Source of the DNA: Melampsora larici-populina 98AG31
Lineage: Eukaryota > Basidiomycota > Pucciniomycetes > Pucciniales > Melampsoraceae
DNA: 64,000 bases
Assembly: GCF_000204055.1 (NCBI RefSeq)
Contig: NW_006768787.1
Location: forward strand, 1,075,095-1,139,094
Direction of reading: 5' to 3'
Shown here: positions 1 through 11,530 of the stretch, one piece after another
Position numbering within the stretch: position 1 is the first letter of the stretch
How the letters are laid out: every line of letters begins with the position of its first letter
Translations under genes and position numbers: made by a program
The notes under the pieces: model-generated
Told to the model about the DNA's origin: nothing
The model's database searches: none
Seen by the model: the letters and a program-made list of their open reading frames with translations, nothing else

Positions 1-362
1 ACAGTCTGCCGGAGTCAAATCGATGGTGGTGAGGTTGGATCTAGGGCCAGTGGCATTTGCTTGGCGACGGACTATGTTTCCGAGCTCCGCGCTCGCTTTG
101 TATTCCCTGACAGTCACATGAGGGCCCAGATTATATTCCTTCATCAGAATACCTAGTGATTTGGATTGAATCGGTCGCGGACCACCTTTCTGGCCAACGG
201 TGACTGAAAAAATTGGGAAGCGGGAATATAAATCGAAGTGATCACAGAAAGGAAAGGGCATGTTTGAATATGCTTACAGTCTTGTGCCTTTGAAAAGCCC
301 GACTGGGTAGCCAAAAGCAGACCAGCAGCAGCTAAGAAGCAGGACGAGATGGGTAAGTGCAT
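1..362 (-). CDS. Secreted protein, 5' part only; possibly an aspartic protease propeptide
   Basis: Two exons fit: 362-278 and 203-1, joined across a 74-nt intron (GTAAGC donor, CAG acceptor). The reading frame stays open to the window edge and gives 96 residues. The start at 362 is followed by a clear signal peptide (MHLPISSCFLAAAGLLLATQ, then SGFSKAQ). After it comes a basic, hydrophilic stretch with a possible processing site (IVRRQANATG) and then LTTIDLTPADC at the edge. A short pro-region followed by T-P-x-D/S just before the mature enzyme is what fungal pepsin-like (family A1) proteases look like, but the catalytic DTG lies outside the window. Secretion is well supported; the protease assignment is a guess. 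Another secreted family with a pro-region would fit as well. Confidence 0.5.
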
Positions 363-2655
363 GTTGATTGGTGTTGTATGAAAGTATGGAAGCTGTTGGA
401 GGGGTTCAACAAAATTTCACGAAAATAACAATACTAGAGGGAGTTGGGTGGAAAATAACCGGGGGGTTTGGCAGGCTTTTGAGTGGGATACAAGCGACTG
501 GTCGCATCCAAGCATTTATACTTATGTACACAATTGTATGACAAGTGGTTGTTTGGGCTGCGTGAGAAAATTGCGAGCATAAATAGCTGTCAAGAGTGTT
601 CATCTCACTGAGGCGGTGTGGAGAGGATGGACACAACTATGTAGTCCTTGTCCAAATTTGCCCGCAAAACTCGAGCGATTTGGGATCATTTGGCAGTGAA
701 TTTGTGACAAGCTTTTTGAAAACGACTGTACGTAAGCTTGAAGCCCCTCGCGCGGCCATGTCCGCGCCCTCAAAACAACTGCGGAAGATTTGTGCGTCAT
801 CTTGTCGTCCGACTCCTGACTCCTGACTGAGCCTGGCCTTTCTTTGGCACGTTGTTTACATAAAAATCTGATGGGTCTGGACATGAGATAGACAAGTTCA
901 TTACCCCTGCGGCCTCGAGCTAAAAAAATAAAAATAAAACACCCAAATAAAGTCCCCCTCCTTGAAATTCTTTGTTACCTCCAGCCTCATCCATCCTCAG
1001 TGATTCTTTAGTTGGCATTTGCCCGGCCGGATTTTTGGCGGGCACTGTAATGAATTGAAATACTTAACTGAATAATCAAATAACTTGTATTAGATGTTGA
1101 AGAATGTTACGTTGGAAACTATTGTTACTAGAATATAATTGTTATATCAAATTAAGATAATGTTGTTATGTATATATAGATTTAAACTTGTTGTTATATT
1201 TCTCTTTTCTCTATCGAATTATTAAAGTATTATCAGTCACTCGTAAAACCTAGAGTCATAACACACTCCTGAGCTATGCTCGACTTGACCCTAGACCCGA
1301 ACCCTTACAGGCACGGAACAGCACGGAACACTGCCACGTGACTCTGAGGGGCTTGGTGTAATGAGCGCGATTCAGGTTGTGTTGTTATGCGCAGGACGCG
1401 ATGGTTCCTGATTTATAATGTTTCGATGATGTCATAGATTTACATAATCAGCTTTCTTTTAGTATATATATTTGTTGTTTTATGGTTGTGTTATTCTCCT
1501 TTTCTTTATCGAAACAATTCGTTATTATAGTCACCTTTGTTTTGAGAAATACACTTTTCGTTAGAGTTGTTTTCTATAAAACATATTAGCTTAGGAAGGC
1601 TCTTCAGAGATTCCGGATTCCATAAAACTTCGTAGTCAATAGGAATTCTTAAATACAAGCTTGGTCATTACACTTGGATTGTTGTCAGTTTTGAGCGTAT
1701 GCGTCAGGTTGCCGTGTTTATGTCCGAAGTGAAGCATTGAAGGAACCTCTCAGGTTTGGACCCCTGGGCCATCAATTGGCATCTATTTAAAAATCAATCA
1801 TTGGGTGGAATGGCAAAACCTTAGATGGAGTAAATAACCTCAAGAGCCAGCTTACTTCCTGTGCAAGTGCTCCTTGTAAGGCACAAGCTGCCAAACTGAA
1901 GCTTGTAAAAAGCCAGTGAGTTCTTATGATATGCTGATCATCAAGTTCTTGGAGATGTCACAATCAAGTCACTCTATCGAAATGATACAGATTCCGCCGT
2001 GTTGGTCTACGAAAGACGTTGAGGTCAAGTTTACCATTGTCCCGGAGCTTTGCTGGAAATTTTGTACGCATGTGAACTTCTGATGTCACGGCCCAGCTCT
2101 TCCCTACTGTCCCTTCATGTGATGAGTGGTTGCTTTAGTACGCGTGATGATGGTTCAGGTCATGGTTGTTAACTTCAGTTCCACTTAAATCGGAGTCAGG
2201 GTTTCTCTATTTCCCTCTCTTTTTGGTCAAAACTCCATCAACACAAAGAACTTGATTGAATCAATATTCACCAATCACCACCTTTAAACTATCTTCAATC
2301 ACTAGGTCTTTGGCGCCCAGCCGCCACATAGCTCTGGGATGTGGCATAGCCTTACTCACACACCTGAATGACATCATGCACATGCTCAACAATAGGTCCG
2401 TCAGCTTGACAGATCAAATACTTTCCCCTCTTAAATTTCAGTAGCTTCTTGTAACAAATTTATTGCCATGACCTAACCATCTACAACTCAGCATAAGCAA
2501 AGACTCCAGAAGAGGCCAATCCCCTGTGCTACTTGTCTTCAGTGTGGTGACTACCTCTAACATTCCAAGCTTGTCCTCAGAAACCTAAGCTTTGTCTGCA
2601 CACTTCACTCAATATCTGAAACCAGCATGAAACAGTACCAAATTTGGTCTGTGGT
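363..2655. other. Intergenic, promoter side of the first gene plus eroded repeats
   Basis: I see no convincing gene. Open frames at 596-884 occur on both strands without introns or recognisable protein character. Two T-rich blocks at about 1170-1260 and 1470-1560 resemble each other (each contains TTTCTCTTTTCTCTATCGAA-like sequence, then ATTATCAGTCAC or ATTATAGTCACC). The stretch at 1600-1680 resembles 10850-10930 (TTCCGGA followed by AATAGGAATTC or AATAGGAGTTC). These look like remnants of the same retrotransposon LTR family, but no intact LTR or target duplication can be drawn. Confidence 0.3.
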
Positions 2656-3015
2656 TTCAATATGTGTATATGCTGAAAGACTCAAATTGTTTGCAATTTA
2701 ATGGCACATAGCTAGAGAGATCTGAACATACTTCTACATTGAAAGTTGCTTGTGGCATAATTGTGGTTAGAATGAGTCACAATTTTTCCAGAATTGTCAG
2801 ACATGATATATCATTTCAATATATTGATGTATTGAAAGACTTGGATTGATTGTGAGTTAGTATCACATAGATGGAGAGCTTTGAGCAGACTTCTCCAGTG
2901 AAAGTGGCATGATGCAACAACTCAACTGAGTCCAAGTCTTCTATTTTTGGTGCAAGCTTGCAAGATGCATAAGATTGGTTAGAATCAGCCACAGCTCTTC
3001 CAGGATTGCATGTAA
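2656..3015. repeat. Degenerate direct duplication of about 150-200 bp
   Basis: Two consecutive segments, roughly 2656-2805 and 2814-3015, share the same ordered landmarks: TCAATAT, GAAAGACT, CACATAG, AGAGnnnTGA, CATnCTnCA, GAAAGT, GGTTAGAAT and TTCCAGnATTG. The second copy carries about 45 extra bases in the middle. The short minus-strand open frame across the second copy is not supported by the first. The origin is unknown; this may be an old transposon fragment. Confidence 0.4.
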
Positions 3016-3091
3016 CCAACTTCCCCAGCTGTGTGTTTTAGCCTCTGATCTCATGCCCGCAGTCCGGCAGAGGGACCCGCTGTATGGTAAC

Positions 3092-3112
3092 TGATGTGGC
3101 GCAGCCACATCA
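3092..3112. repeat. Short perfect palindrome
   Basis: A 9-bp stem, TGATGTGGC / GCCACATCA, has a GCA loop. It sits in a locally GC-rich island (about 3050-3180) inside otherwise AT-rich DNA. No gene is associated. The rest of 3016-4125, apart from the MITE at 3339, shows nothing recognisable. Confidence 0.4.
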
Positions 3113-3338
3113 GGGGCTGGAAAGCCCCCAACCCTCTGGCTTGGTCATCAAGTCTGTGCCCTGGTCTATCCTCTCTTGGCCTGGCTCTGCCAGACCAATT
3201 TGGGGTGGAATATCATGGATCTTGTCTTTGTTGGAGACCTCAATCAGCTGTAGGTGTACAATGAACTTTGATAAGATTAGCAGTTAAGTACTGTATGACT
3301 TTCACAACTTCATGTTGTATATGCATCCTAGATCAATA

Positions 3339-3498
3339 GGGGCTCTCAAACCTGACCCGGTTTGCAAAAACCCACTTGACCCAGTTGAATTTTTGGCAGT
3401 AACTTTGTATATAAATTTGACATTTATTGACAGCTCCCAGCCAAAAAGTCAACTGGGTCAACTGGGTTTTTTGAAACCGGGTCAGGTTTGAGAGCCCC
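3339..3498. mobile_element. 160-bp MITE, family 1 copy 1 (TA target duplication)
   Basis: Terminal inverted repeats begin GGGGCTCTCAAACCTGACCC and end with the complement, and pairing continues inward for about 45 bp (ACTTGACCCAGTTG against CAACTGGGTCAACTGGGT). The element is flanked on both sides by TA. A TA duplication with this size fits a non-autonomous Tc1/mariner-type element. A second copy of identical length is at 7821-7980 and an interrupted one at 34658-36161. The centre keeps GCCAAAAA and TTGACAGCTCCCAGCC blocks in all copies. No coding capacity. Confidence 0.75.
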
Positions 3499-4125
3499 TA
3501 ATGAATTTGACAGGAACATTATAATAACGCTCGACATTCATCATATCATTAAGCAATTGTCCCCCCTGCAAGATATATGTGATGTCTGATGTATCTAAAG
3601 CCATATCCAAATTTGGGCTTGCCATTCTATTGGACCTAATCCACTCATCACCCTCCACTTATGCAGAAGGTCAATTGTATGCAATGTACCCCAGAATCCT
3701 GCAAATGGTTTTCCTCCTCTGTAGATGATGTAATTGTACCTATAACCAAGTTTCAGTCTTCCGTTATGTGATTGTAGATGTTGTCTCAGTTGAAAATTGG
3801 AAGGATAGAGTTCATCTTCCAGGATAATCCACTTTGTTCTGATAAAGCTGATTAGGTCATCTTGAAATTAATTTTTTAACAATTTTGTTTGTTCAACTTA
3901 GTAAAATCTGGTAATAAAAAGTATGCTGGCCTTTTAACAATTTGATGGAAAATTTGAAAAAAGTTGGCTGTTTTTATCACAATTCCTCCACATTCATCTC
4001 CAAGTTCTATCATAAACATTACATGGTATCTGTGTTGTTTCAGAACCAGAGACTCAATCACTCCTTGTTGTCTAAACAAAATTCATATACTAAAAGCTGC
4101 TTGGATCAAAAATCTTTGAAGATAA

Positions 4126-7100
4126 TCTAATATATAAAAACGTACAAGCGACTCGCATGAAGTACCGTTTAGTCCTCTTCTCTTCGGTTCATCTTCCCCT
4201 TCTCATTGACTTTTTAAATACATCTCGATTGTGGTCACTTTTCGTGCTTTTTAAATGTTTTACTACCATTGTGGTAGCGCCATGTCGTCTTTGTTAAAGT
4301 TTCACTGTGCTTATATCACCCTATGTTTGTCCAACCCGTGTATAGGAGGTACCCTCCGCAGGCTCTGAGGAACACTGCAAGAGGGACTTTGTTAAGTGAA
4401 GTTAACCCACAACTTTGCTATTGGTATTTTGGGTAAAAGGGGCATGACTTTTCCTGCATTGCGTCACGATCTGTTCTCTACCTCTTCTCCAACACTTTTC
4501 TTTTGTTGTTAGCGTTTGATTACCTCCATCATGACAATCCAAATCCTTGTGGTCTTTTCATCTTCAACCCCTTTGTTCCTTCTTTTTACAATTTACAATC
4601 GCGACTTGTCCCAATTGTTACTTCAAATGTTGCCATTTCCAAAGCTTTTCCGCTTTGCTTTCTGCCCTATAAAAAGCCCCTGTAGTACCAGAGTTTTCCC
4701 AATTCCACCTCTCCCAATGCAATCCACACTTCTTCCTTTGAACTCATCCACTCAGTATATGAATACCTTTATTATATTGTTTCACCAACTTCTCTCCAAC
4801 ACTTGAGTCCTTTGTAATCGTCAGTCTCGTCGTTTCTTCTCAATCTCCGTTTACTTGAATCAGCCGCTTAGCTTAGAAATTCCATCCTTACAACCTACTC
4901 TGTCTGCCTGTTACTTCGCTTTCTATGAATGTCTTGGGTCCTATGCACTTCTACAAAGTGGCGAGTATATTAACCTCCTACTTATTGCTTTTGCTTTATT
5001 TGAGGATGTTTTTTCAGTTATTTACAAACAGTAGCTCCACGTATTCTTTACCCAATGCCCATGCTTCAATAGTTTGTAAAGGCCTTAACGGTAAAAATCC
5101 CTAAGTGTATCAAGTTAAATTATGATCAAAAAACAAATCAACTTTGCAAAGGAATTTGTAACTTCTTTCTGACTTCTAAAAAAACATAAACATACATCCA
5201 TTCATACCCTATGAGGTACATCCATTCATCACACAGAGAATTGTGAAATTGACTTTTATCAATTCGTTCCATTGATAATTCTCAGATGAAAACAATTTGG
5301 GAAATCATAACAAATGAGAGTTTAGATTCAGCTTCACTCACAAGTTGGTCCCAAGAAATTGACTCGTGTTCAGTTCTTCAGCCACCTCTATCCTTCCAAA
5401 GCAAAGAATAAAATCCGGAAGCATTATATGAAAAGAAGGAAGTCCACTATTATTATGTGGATGAAGGAAGAAGTAAAATCAATTCCTTTGTATTAAAACA
5501 TATGCCCATATATCAATTTCTCAGACCTGGCTCAGTAAGTCTAGATCAACAAGTGCCTTCAATCAATCACTCCACAGAGATGACAACAATAGGTCAACTC
5601 AAGAACATGATTTACATACCTGATTGATTGAGAAGAATTTCAAGAACTACCAAATTATCAGAATCCAGCCTATCCTCAAGTTGCTGGATTTGTTCAATAA
5701 AATCAAGCAATTGATTCTTCTGAGAATCATCAGTTTTGACATCAACTAGATGTCTCTACTTCAACTTAATCACAACCTATCATTACTTTTGGCAATAATT
5801 TCCATAGATTTCCTGATCAAAATCATTATAAATTGAACTCAGATTATAATTATCTTTCAGTGTCCAAATCTATTGAAAATACTACATTTTCTTTATCTAT
5901 AATTCATTGTAATGAAAACTTGATAAAAAATTATCTGGTCATTCTACTCTTGCTCCACTTTGAATTGCGTGCTGTGGTGAACATCTAAACAGGATTGTTC
6001 AAATCATCATTGAAAAAATTGATTCAGCCACAGAGTTGACCATAAATATAAATTCTGCCACATGAGTTTTTACTCCCATATACTATCACAGTGACAAATC
6101 AAACCTGAACATGTATTGGTTGTTTAGACTATCAGTAAATGGTTTAGAATTTTTTTGCCTTACAAATTTTGTTTTTTGTGAGCCTTACGGGACTGAGACA
6201 TTGAGACACATGATAGTTGAGGGGGTCAATGAAGATTATCTGTTTAAGTATTTACAGTACTCAAAGCTACATATGTACACATACATGGTTGTCGTGCATA
6301 GTTTTTTTTGGCGGGGAAAAGAACAAAAGAAGTATTTTCAAAGTATTTTCCCTGCCAAAAAAAAGTATGTAGCCCAAAGTATGTACATGTACATACTTGC
6401 TTTGAGTACCACAAGTGTCTTTCTTTACGGATCTTGAAGCGGGATACTAATGTTCCCCTAATACTTTCTATTTGGCCAGGCAATATCATAATCCATGATA
6501 AAGCAATATTTTGTGTGGGAAGTTGCAGTATCATTGTAGTAGGTAGTTTGGCACCCAGCCGCCACATAGGTTCAAGCAAGAGCATCAAATCTTAATTGTT
6601 TTCTAAATCAAATGATCAGGTTTTCCAAAATTGGTGATCACTCATTTTGAACATTTTCTTCTTCTTCTTGACACTCATGCTAAACAACCTTATAAGATAA
6701 AAATAGTGATAAATGTTAAGATGAGAATCTTTCTTTATTTTTTTTGCTTCAAAGCTTCTGAACCGTGAAATGTGAAATGTAAGTGTGAGACATGCAATGA
6801 GATGTTGTGGGATCACCCAAATGGTCAAGTGGGGTTCCAAATAGGATTCAAGCTTTACATAGAGGTGTGGTATCCTCTTTTTTCCCTAAACCACTTTCCT
6901 TGATAATTATATGTAGGTAGATAATCATTCATGGTTCATTTAGTGTGATAGAAACTTTGTGTAACATTACTGGTTTGAAGTTTACTTTCATCAAGTGTAA
7001 ATAATAATGATACATGTAATTTCACATCTTGGCACATACCATATTAATGTGGCCAGTTGAATGCCTTGCAAGAATAGGCTGAGAAATATGGATCAGTTGT

Positions 7101-7201
7101 ATTCAATCTCCACAGTGGTGGTAAGTCACAGTATGTTCTTTTGGAACAATTGGATAAATATAAGAGTTCCCTTGTTGCGGGCATGCCCGCGTGGTCTCTA
7201 G
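4126..7201 (+). mobile_element. Helitron-like element 1, non-autonomous
   Basis: The left end starts A|TCTAATATATAAAAACGTAC, the TC plus AT-rich start usual for Helitrons. The right end is a perfect 14-bp hairpin GCGGGCATGCCCGC (7177-7190), then 7 nt and CTAG, followed by T: the CTRR|T terminus. No inverted repeats or target duplication are needed, as expected for A|T insertion. A second element with the same two ends is at 9075-10456. I find no Rep/helicase reading frame in the 3.07 kb. The interior is AT-rich, holds a foldback MITE at 6257-6409 and otherwise has no supported gene. Family: Helitron by structure only. Confidence 0.6.
6257..6409. mobile_element. 153-bp foldback MITE inside Helitron 1
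   Basis: The outer arms are GTACTCAAAGC and GCTTTGAGTAC. Pairing continues with gaps through ACATATGTACACATACAT, TTTTTTTTGGCGGGGAAAA and its near-complement TTTTCCCTGCCAAAAAAAA. The open frames called here on both strands (6111-6595) are artefacts of this palindrome. The end class was not determined. Confidence 0.55.
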
Positions 7202-9074
7202 TTCCACTAAATTTGAACAAATGGGCAAAAAGAAAGATATAATCACCATGAGGTGAGGCCATAGATTGTGATATTTTCTCTCTTGCGGGAATTAGTTCCA
7301 TGCTGGGTGCTATTCATGATTTCTCAAACATCCCTGGTTTGAAAAATTGCCAATTTAAATCAGGTACTTGACTTTTTTTCGTGCCATCATCTAAGGAAAT
7401 GGCAGTTACACAGATACACAGGTAAAAATTTGACCTTCTTTCTTCTGGAATAAACAACCCAAATGGACAATCAGAAGAGATAGGGGATGAATTTATCCAA
7501 AATAATCAATGTCAAGATCTTTGACCAATAATTTTCAAATGATGTGAATTTTATGTATTATGATGATGAGATGAATTCTGATTTTAATTGATTGAATAGC
7601 GCAAAGATCTGGTAAAGATTTAGAACACAAGTCAGGATTGGAGAGGGAAATGAAATTGTATTGATTGCACCTTTGAAATCTTGAGCATAAGAAGGAATAA
7701 ACTAATGTGTGAGCTCGTTATATTGCATAACAAAGTGGATCTGAGATTTTATCTGTTTGTTGGGGTTTGTGGAGGTGTTCTGTCATCTGTAAATTTGATA
7801 AAATTGGATCATGTACAATAGCCGCGTTCAAACCTGACCCGGTTGACACGAAAACCCGGTTACCCAGTTGCTTTTCTGGTGGTAACTTTGTGTATCCATT
7901 GACAGTTCTTGACAGCTTCCAGCCAAAAAGTCCACCGGGTCAACTGGGTTTTTTGAAACCGGGTCAGGTTTGAACACGGCTAATGTATAATTTAACATTT
8001 GGTATATGCCGATAGAATGTTTTGAAAGATAGAGATGAGGTTGATCAACATCACACGCAACACAGGATACAATGGTTGTTTTAGATTCAGGAGGGCGGAA
8101 TCATGAGCTCTTATAGTCAGATTCAAAATGCCACACGCGGACCGTGTATTCCAGTGCGCAGTAACATGGGATCAAGTTTGGACATGAAATTGGACTGTAT
8201 GAGCTGAGATCGAGAAACGGCATCAGAGATTGATGAAACACCTAGCCAAGTGAGTCAAGGACTTGCTCAACAATATGAATATGTCACAAGGGGAACATGG
8301 CAATGGAGCGGGGCAATTTTTTTCAACAAACTACCTTTTCTTTTATTATTATAGCAGAAGATTTCCTGATCCAAAAGAAAACTGATTACATATTGTCTTT
8401 TTAAAGATGTTAAATTTAATTGATTAGGTAACAAGAAGCAATCTTTCTATCACGAAAGCAACAGGCCTACTGTTAGTCTAACAGCAGTGGGGTGGTCAAC
8501 CCTAGACGTGAGTTTATTCTCTTCTGGCTTGAAAGCTTTTGGAGTAACCTTATACCTTCTGGTAATCAGGGATCTCTACAACTTCACGCTGAGAGAACGG
8601 GGTAATGACCAATTAGGATATCACTTACTTAAGAGCTAAGTAAGCAATTATAAATTCTATCTGAGACAGGGACTTCTTGAGGAACTGGACTTATTGGTTG
8701 GTCTACATGTTTTAACTGGATAAGAAGGTTGATTGCTATGAGGTTAAAGGCAAAGAGAGAAAAAAGGATCATATATCAGGGCTTAAATTGTAGAGAAAGT
8801 GAGGATGAAGTAAGGTATGTTTATGTCACAAAGCTTTAAAAGATCTAGAAAGGATAACAGGTTTTTTGGACTTTAAGAGATGGAACAGAAATGAAAACAC
8901 TTTAGAAGACACTGTGTGAGTTTTCTGGTAGCACATTGACATGCACACACCAAAAACAATTCATAGAGGGATGATAGATGCTTTGAAGAGGTCTTTGCAT
9001 CCAAAGACCCATTCCCTTTGTCCAGGTGCTCAGAAAGCAAGGTCAACAAAGGGGTACTGAGATTGTCACTGAAA
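7202..9074. other. Intergenic, transposon debris
   Basis: Apart from the MITE at 7821-7980 I see no gene. A short palindrome (CTGTTAGTCTAACAG, 8469-8483) begins a block to about 8720 that has the feel of a retrotransposon LTR, but no partner copy, primer-binding site or target duplication could be shown. No reading frame above 70 codons looks real. Confidence 0.3.
7821..7980. mobile_element. 160-bp MITE, family 1 copy 2 (TA target duplication)
   Basis: The ends are GCCGCGTTCAAACCTGACCC and the near-complement ending GGTTTGAACACGGC, flanked by TA on both sides. Length and inner landmarks (ACCCAGTTGC, TTGACAGCTTCCAGCC, AAAAAGTCCACCGGGTCAAC) match the copy at 3339-3498. The outermost 8-10 bp differ, so the two copies are not recent sisters. 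Confidence 0.75.
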
Positions 9075-10456
9075 TCTAAATAACAAAATGTTACAATTTA
9101 CTCGCATGAGTCGAGTATCTCAATGAGTTGGGTATCTTCTGGGATGTATTTTCCTAGCAGTTCCTCCTTTTTATCTGTTGGTTCAGATAGCCGCTTTGAA
9201 AAGCATGCCGAGCTTATCTTTCTTTTTCTAAAGTTCATGTGTAATCCTCCTTTTGATTTGTTGACTTTTGATTGGTCGCTTTTAAAAGCGTGTCAAGCTT
9301 TTCTTTCTTTTTCTCAAGCAGCAAGCTTACACATTGTCCGGTTTTCATCCTCACGATTGCTTTTAAAATCTTACTATACGACATGGGTTTTTTTGTTTGG
9401 ATTTTTTTTTCTCATTTCTACTCATTCTTTGTTTCTCGATCTAGGCATAAAGATAGTCTTAGTCAAAACCTGATGAAATGTGTATCGCATTGTCCAGATG
9501 TAAGCTGTTTAGATCCTAATTCAACACAAATCAATCAATCAATCAAGAATCCAAACTTTTCAAAAATTGAAGAAAGTTTTTCTGAATCAATAGTATATAA
9601 TCCACCAGAATGGCATTTTGAATCAAGAAATTGTACAAAATTGAATGGACTAAATGATTATCATCATCAAAACAAAAATCAAACACTCATGATTTGATTT
9701 TTCATATGAATGAAATTAATCCTATCAGAATCATTCCATTGAAAAAACCAAGAACAGGTCAATCTATTGCTACTTTGGCTGCATTTGATTGTATTGATGA
9801 TACTGGCTCTACTCTTAAAATCACTTTATGGGATGAAGCTTCAACTGAACTTTTGTCTGTTTGTAAAACTGGTGATGTTATCTTTTTATCTCGTAAGAAC
9901 TTTTTTCACTCACTTTAAAATAAAGTTATGTGTCAAAATTTACTAATCAAGTCTTATCACTGTATTCAGGTATTTCACTTTCTACTTTTCGTGATCTACT
10001 TCAAGGAATTACTACTGATAGTACAAGGGCACAGATTTGTTATAGGTTGGAACCTATTGAACCAACAGATCTCTCATTTTGTTATGATCTTAGATTAGAT
10101 TTTAATCCTACTACATGTCGTGTTGATGAATTGGCCAAATGGGCGCGTAATTTATTTGAATATCATGAATTCTGAATCTAGTGAAATTCTGATTGAAGAT
10201 TGTGATTATATTTCCCTTGATTTACATATCATCAATATCCTTGGTGAAAGGACAAGAAAGATGCAGAACAGCAATGCCTTGAGGTGTAACTGGTTTGTAT
10301 TATATTCAAAGAATGTAAGCTTAGACGTCAATTGATCCGCTGAATAGAATGGTGAAAAGGGTTTCTTCCTGTAAAGTGGGAAGAAACCATGGTACAAATT
10401 AAAACATGTCTTAGGACACTATTCCCCTGTTGCGCGCATGCGCACACAGTCTCTAG
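9075..10456 (+). mobile_element. Helitron-like element 2 carrying a gene fragment
   Basis: The left end A|TCTAAATAACAAAATG runs on into ACTCGCATGAG, matching the left end of element 1 (ACTCGCATGAA). The right end has TGCGC-GCAT-GCGCA as a hairpin (10431-10444), then 8 nt and CTAG|T. The trailer CTGTTGCGnGCATGC plus GTCTCTAGTTC is shared with element 1. At 1.38 kb it cannot encode a Helitron replicase. Its cargo is the OB-fold fragment described at 9657-10270. Confidence 0.6.
9657..10270 (+). pseudogene. OB-fold (RPA/MEIOB-like) protein fragment, frameshifted
   Basis: A spliced frame runs 9657-9892 | 9970-10175 (GTAAGA donor, CAG acceptor, 77-nt intron, phases match). It encodes an OB-fold-like core: a T-G-Q-S-I-A-T-L-A-A-F-D start, D-D-T-G-S-T-L-K-I-T-L-W-D-E-A, then C-K-T-G-D-V-I-F-L-S. 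This is the strand pattern of RPA70/MEIOB-type single-strand DNA-binding domains. Upstream, 9430-9691 is open in a different frame and ends at a stop where this frame begins. Downstream, coding character continues in a third frame (about 10167-10270, SEILIEDCDYISLDLH). Two frame changes in 600 bp and the Helitron boundaries around it suggest a captured, broken gene piece. Alternatives: a Helitron-encoded RPA-like protein, or an intact gene with introns I missed. Confidence 0.45.
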
Positions 10457-11365
10457 TTCAACAAAACTACAGAAACCTTTCTTTGTTTTTGTTTTCAAAT
10501 ATCTTTGTGTGTGCACATCAACGTGCTACCAAGAATTGTACACGGTGAGAGTCAATGTCAAATCTTTGGGGATAGGTATTAATCTTTTGTAATGTATTAT
10601 TTTATTGCTGGATCTCTTTTAGATGAATAACTGACTGTTTCTTTACAGTAGAATTTTAAAGGGGTGGAATGTGATGATTTTCTTTCTCAGTTGCTTATCA
10701 TCAAAGCTTTTATACCTTTTCTAGGGGGGAGCTTGTCTTATTGTTACATTATCAAACTTCAGCTTACTCATACATTATGAGAAAGCATTAGTATTATTTA
10801 TGTACTGACATTTGTTTCAAGAATCATCTTACTTGTTTACCTTAGTGCTCTGATTCCGGAATTCCGGTTATGTAATACTAATAGGAGTTCCTTTGATCCA
10901 CTTTGAGAATTTAGCATGGTCATGGTCATTCATATCTATACGTGATAGACATAGTTCTTGTCCTTCCTTGAGTCTTATCTAATTGACTATTTCATTTTTC
11001 TTCCGTTATGTAATTATATACTTCATGATCTTTTCATTGTTTTCCATACTCATGAATTCTTTATTTTGTTTGTTCTTTATTATTGTAGTCTTAATGATCT
11101 ATAGTTCATTATGTTTGCCTTCATACGTAGAATCTTGTAGAATCATTTGCTGATGATTTTTCCTTCCTTTCCTTGCTCAAGATCTTGAGTAATTTTCTAT
11201 TAAAGTCTTATATATGTTGTTTTTGTTTACTATGAAATTTACGTGATTTTTTACATTGGTTTTGTTATTGTAAGTTTTACTTTGGTTTTGTTATTTCCTT
11301 GCGGATAAGTTCTGTGTATTTTAGTTGGGTCTTTGACACTAGACCGGTAAGTTGTCATCACTTAC
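10457..11365. other. Intergenic, LTR-like relic
   Basis: No gene is seen. The stretch 10850-10930 resembles 1600-1680 (see that entry). The rest is T-rich plus-strand sequence with many TTTTC/TTTTG runs, as in old retrotransposon ends. Weak evidence only. Confidence 0.25.
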
Positions 11366-11530
11366 GGGATACAAAGTAGAGTCCGGGCACATGCCCGGCT
11401 TTGTGCCCAGATTTTTTTTGGCAGTAAATTTGAATTCTGGGCGTGGACTTTTGCCCAGAAAATCAAAATTTACTGCCAAAAGAATTCTGGGTACAAAGCC
11501 GGGCACGTGCCCGGATTCTCTTTGTATCCC
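11366..11530. mobile_element. 165-bp foldback MITE
   Basis: Near-perfect hairpin: GGGATACAAAG at the left, CTTTGTATCCC at the right, with internal CCGGGCACATGCCCGG and CCGGGCACGTGCCCGG, GGCAGTAAATTTGAATTC against its complement, and a loop of about 10 nt. It sits inside the left arm of the larger foldback element: in the matching right arm the flanking sequences are contiguous, so this is an insertion. Target duplication not resolved. Confidence 0.65.

Noticed and set aside
2310..6569. 22-bp match TTGGCRCCCAGCCGCCACAT(AG) at 2310 and 6548
   Set aside because: Only two copies, with no further homology on either side; too short to define an element.
6111..6595. Overlapping frames of 95-114 codons on both strands
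   Set aside because: They arise from the 153-bp foldback palindrome and have no start context or protein character.
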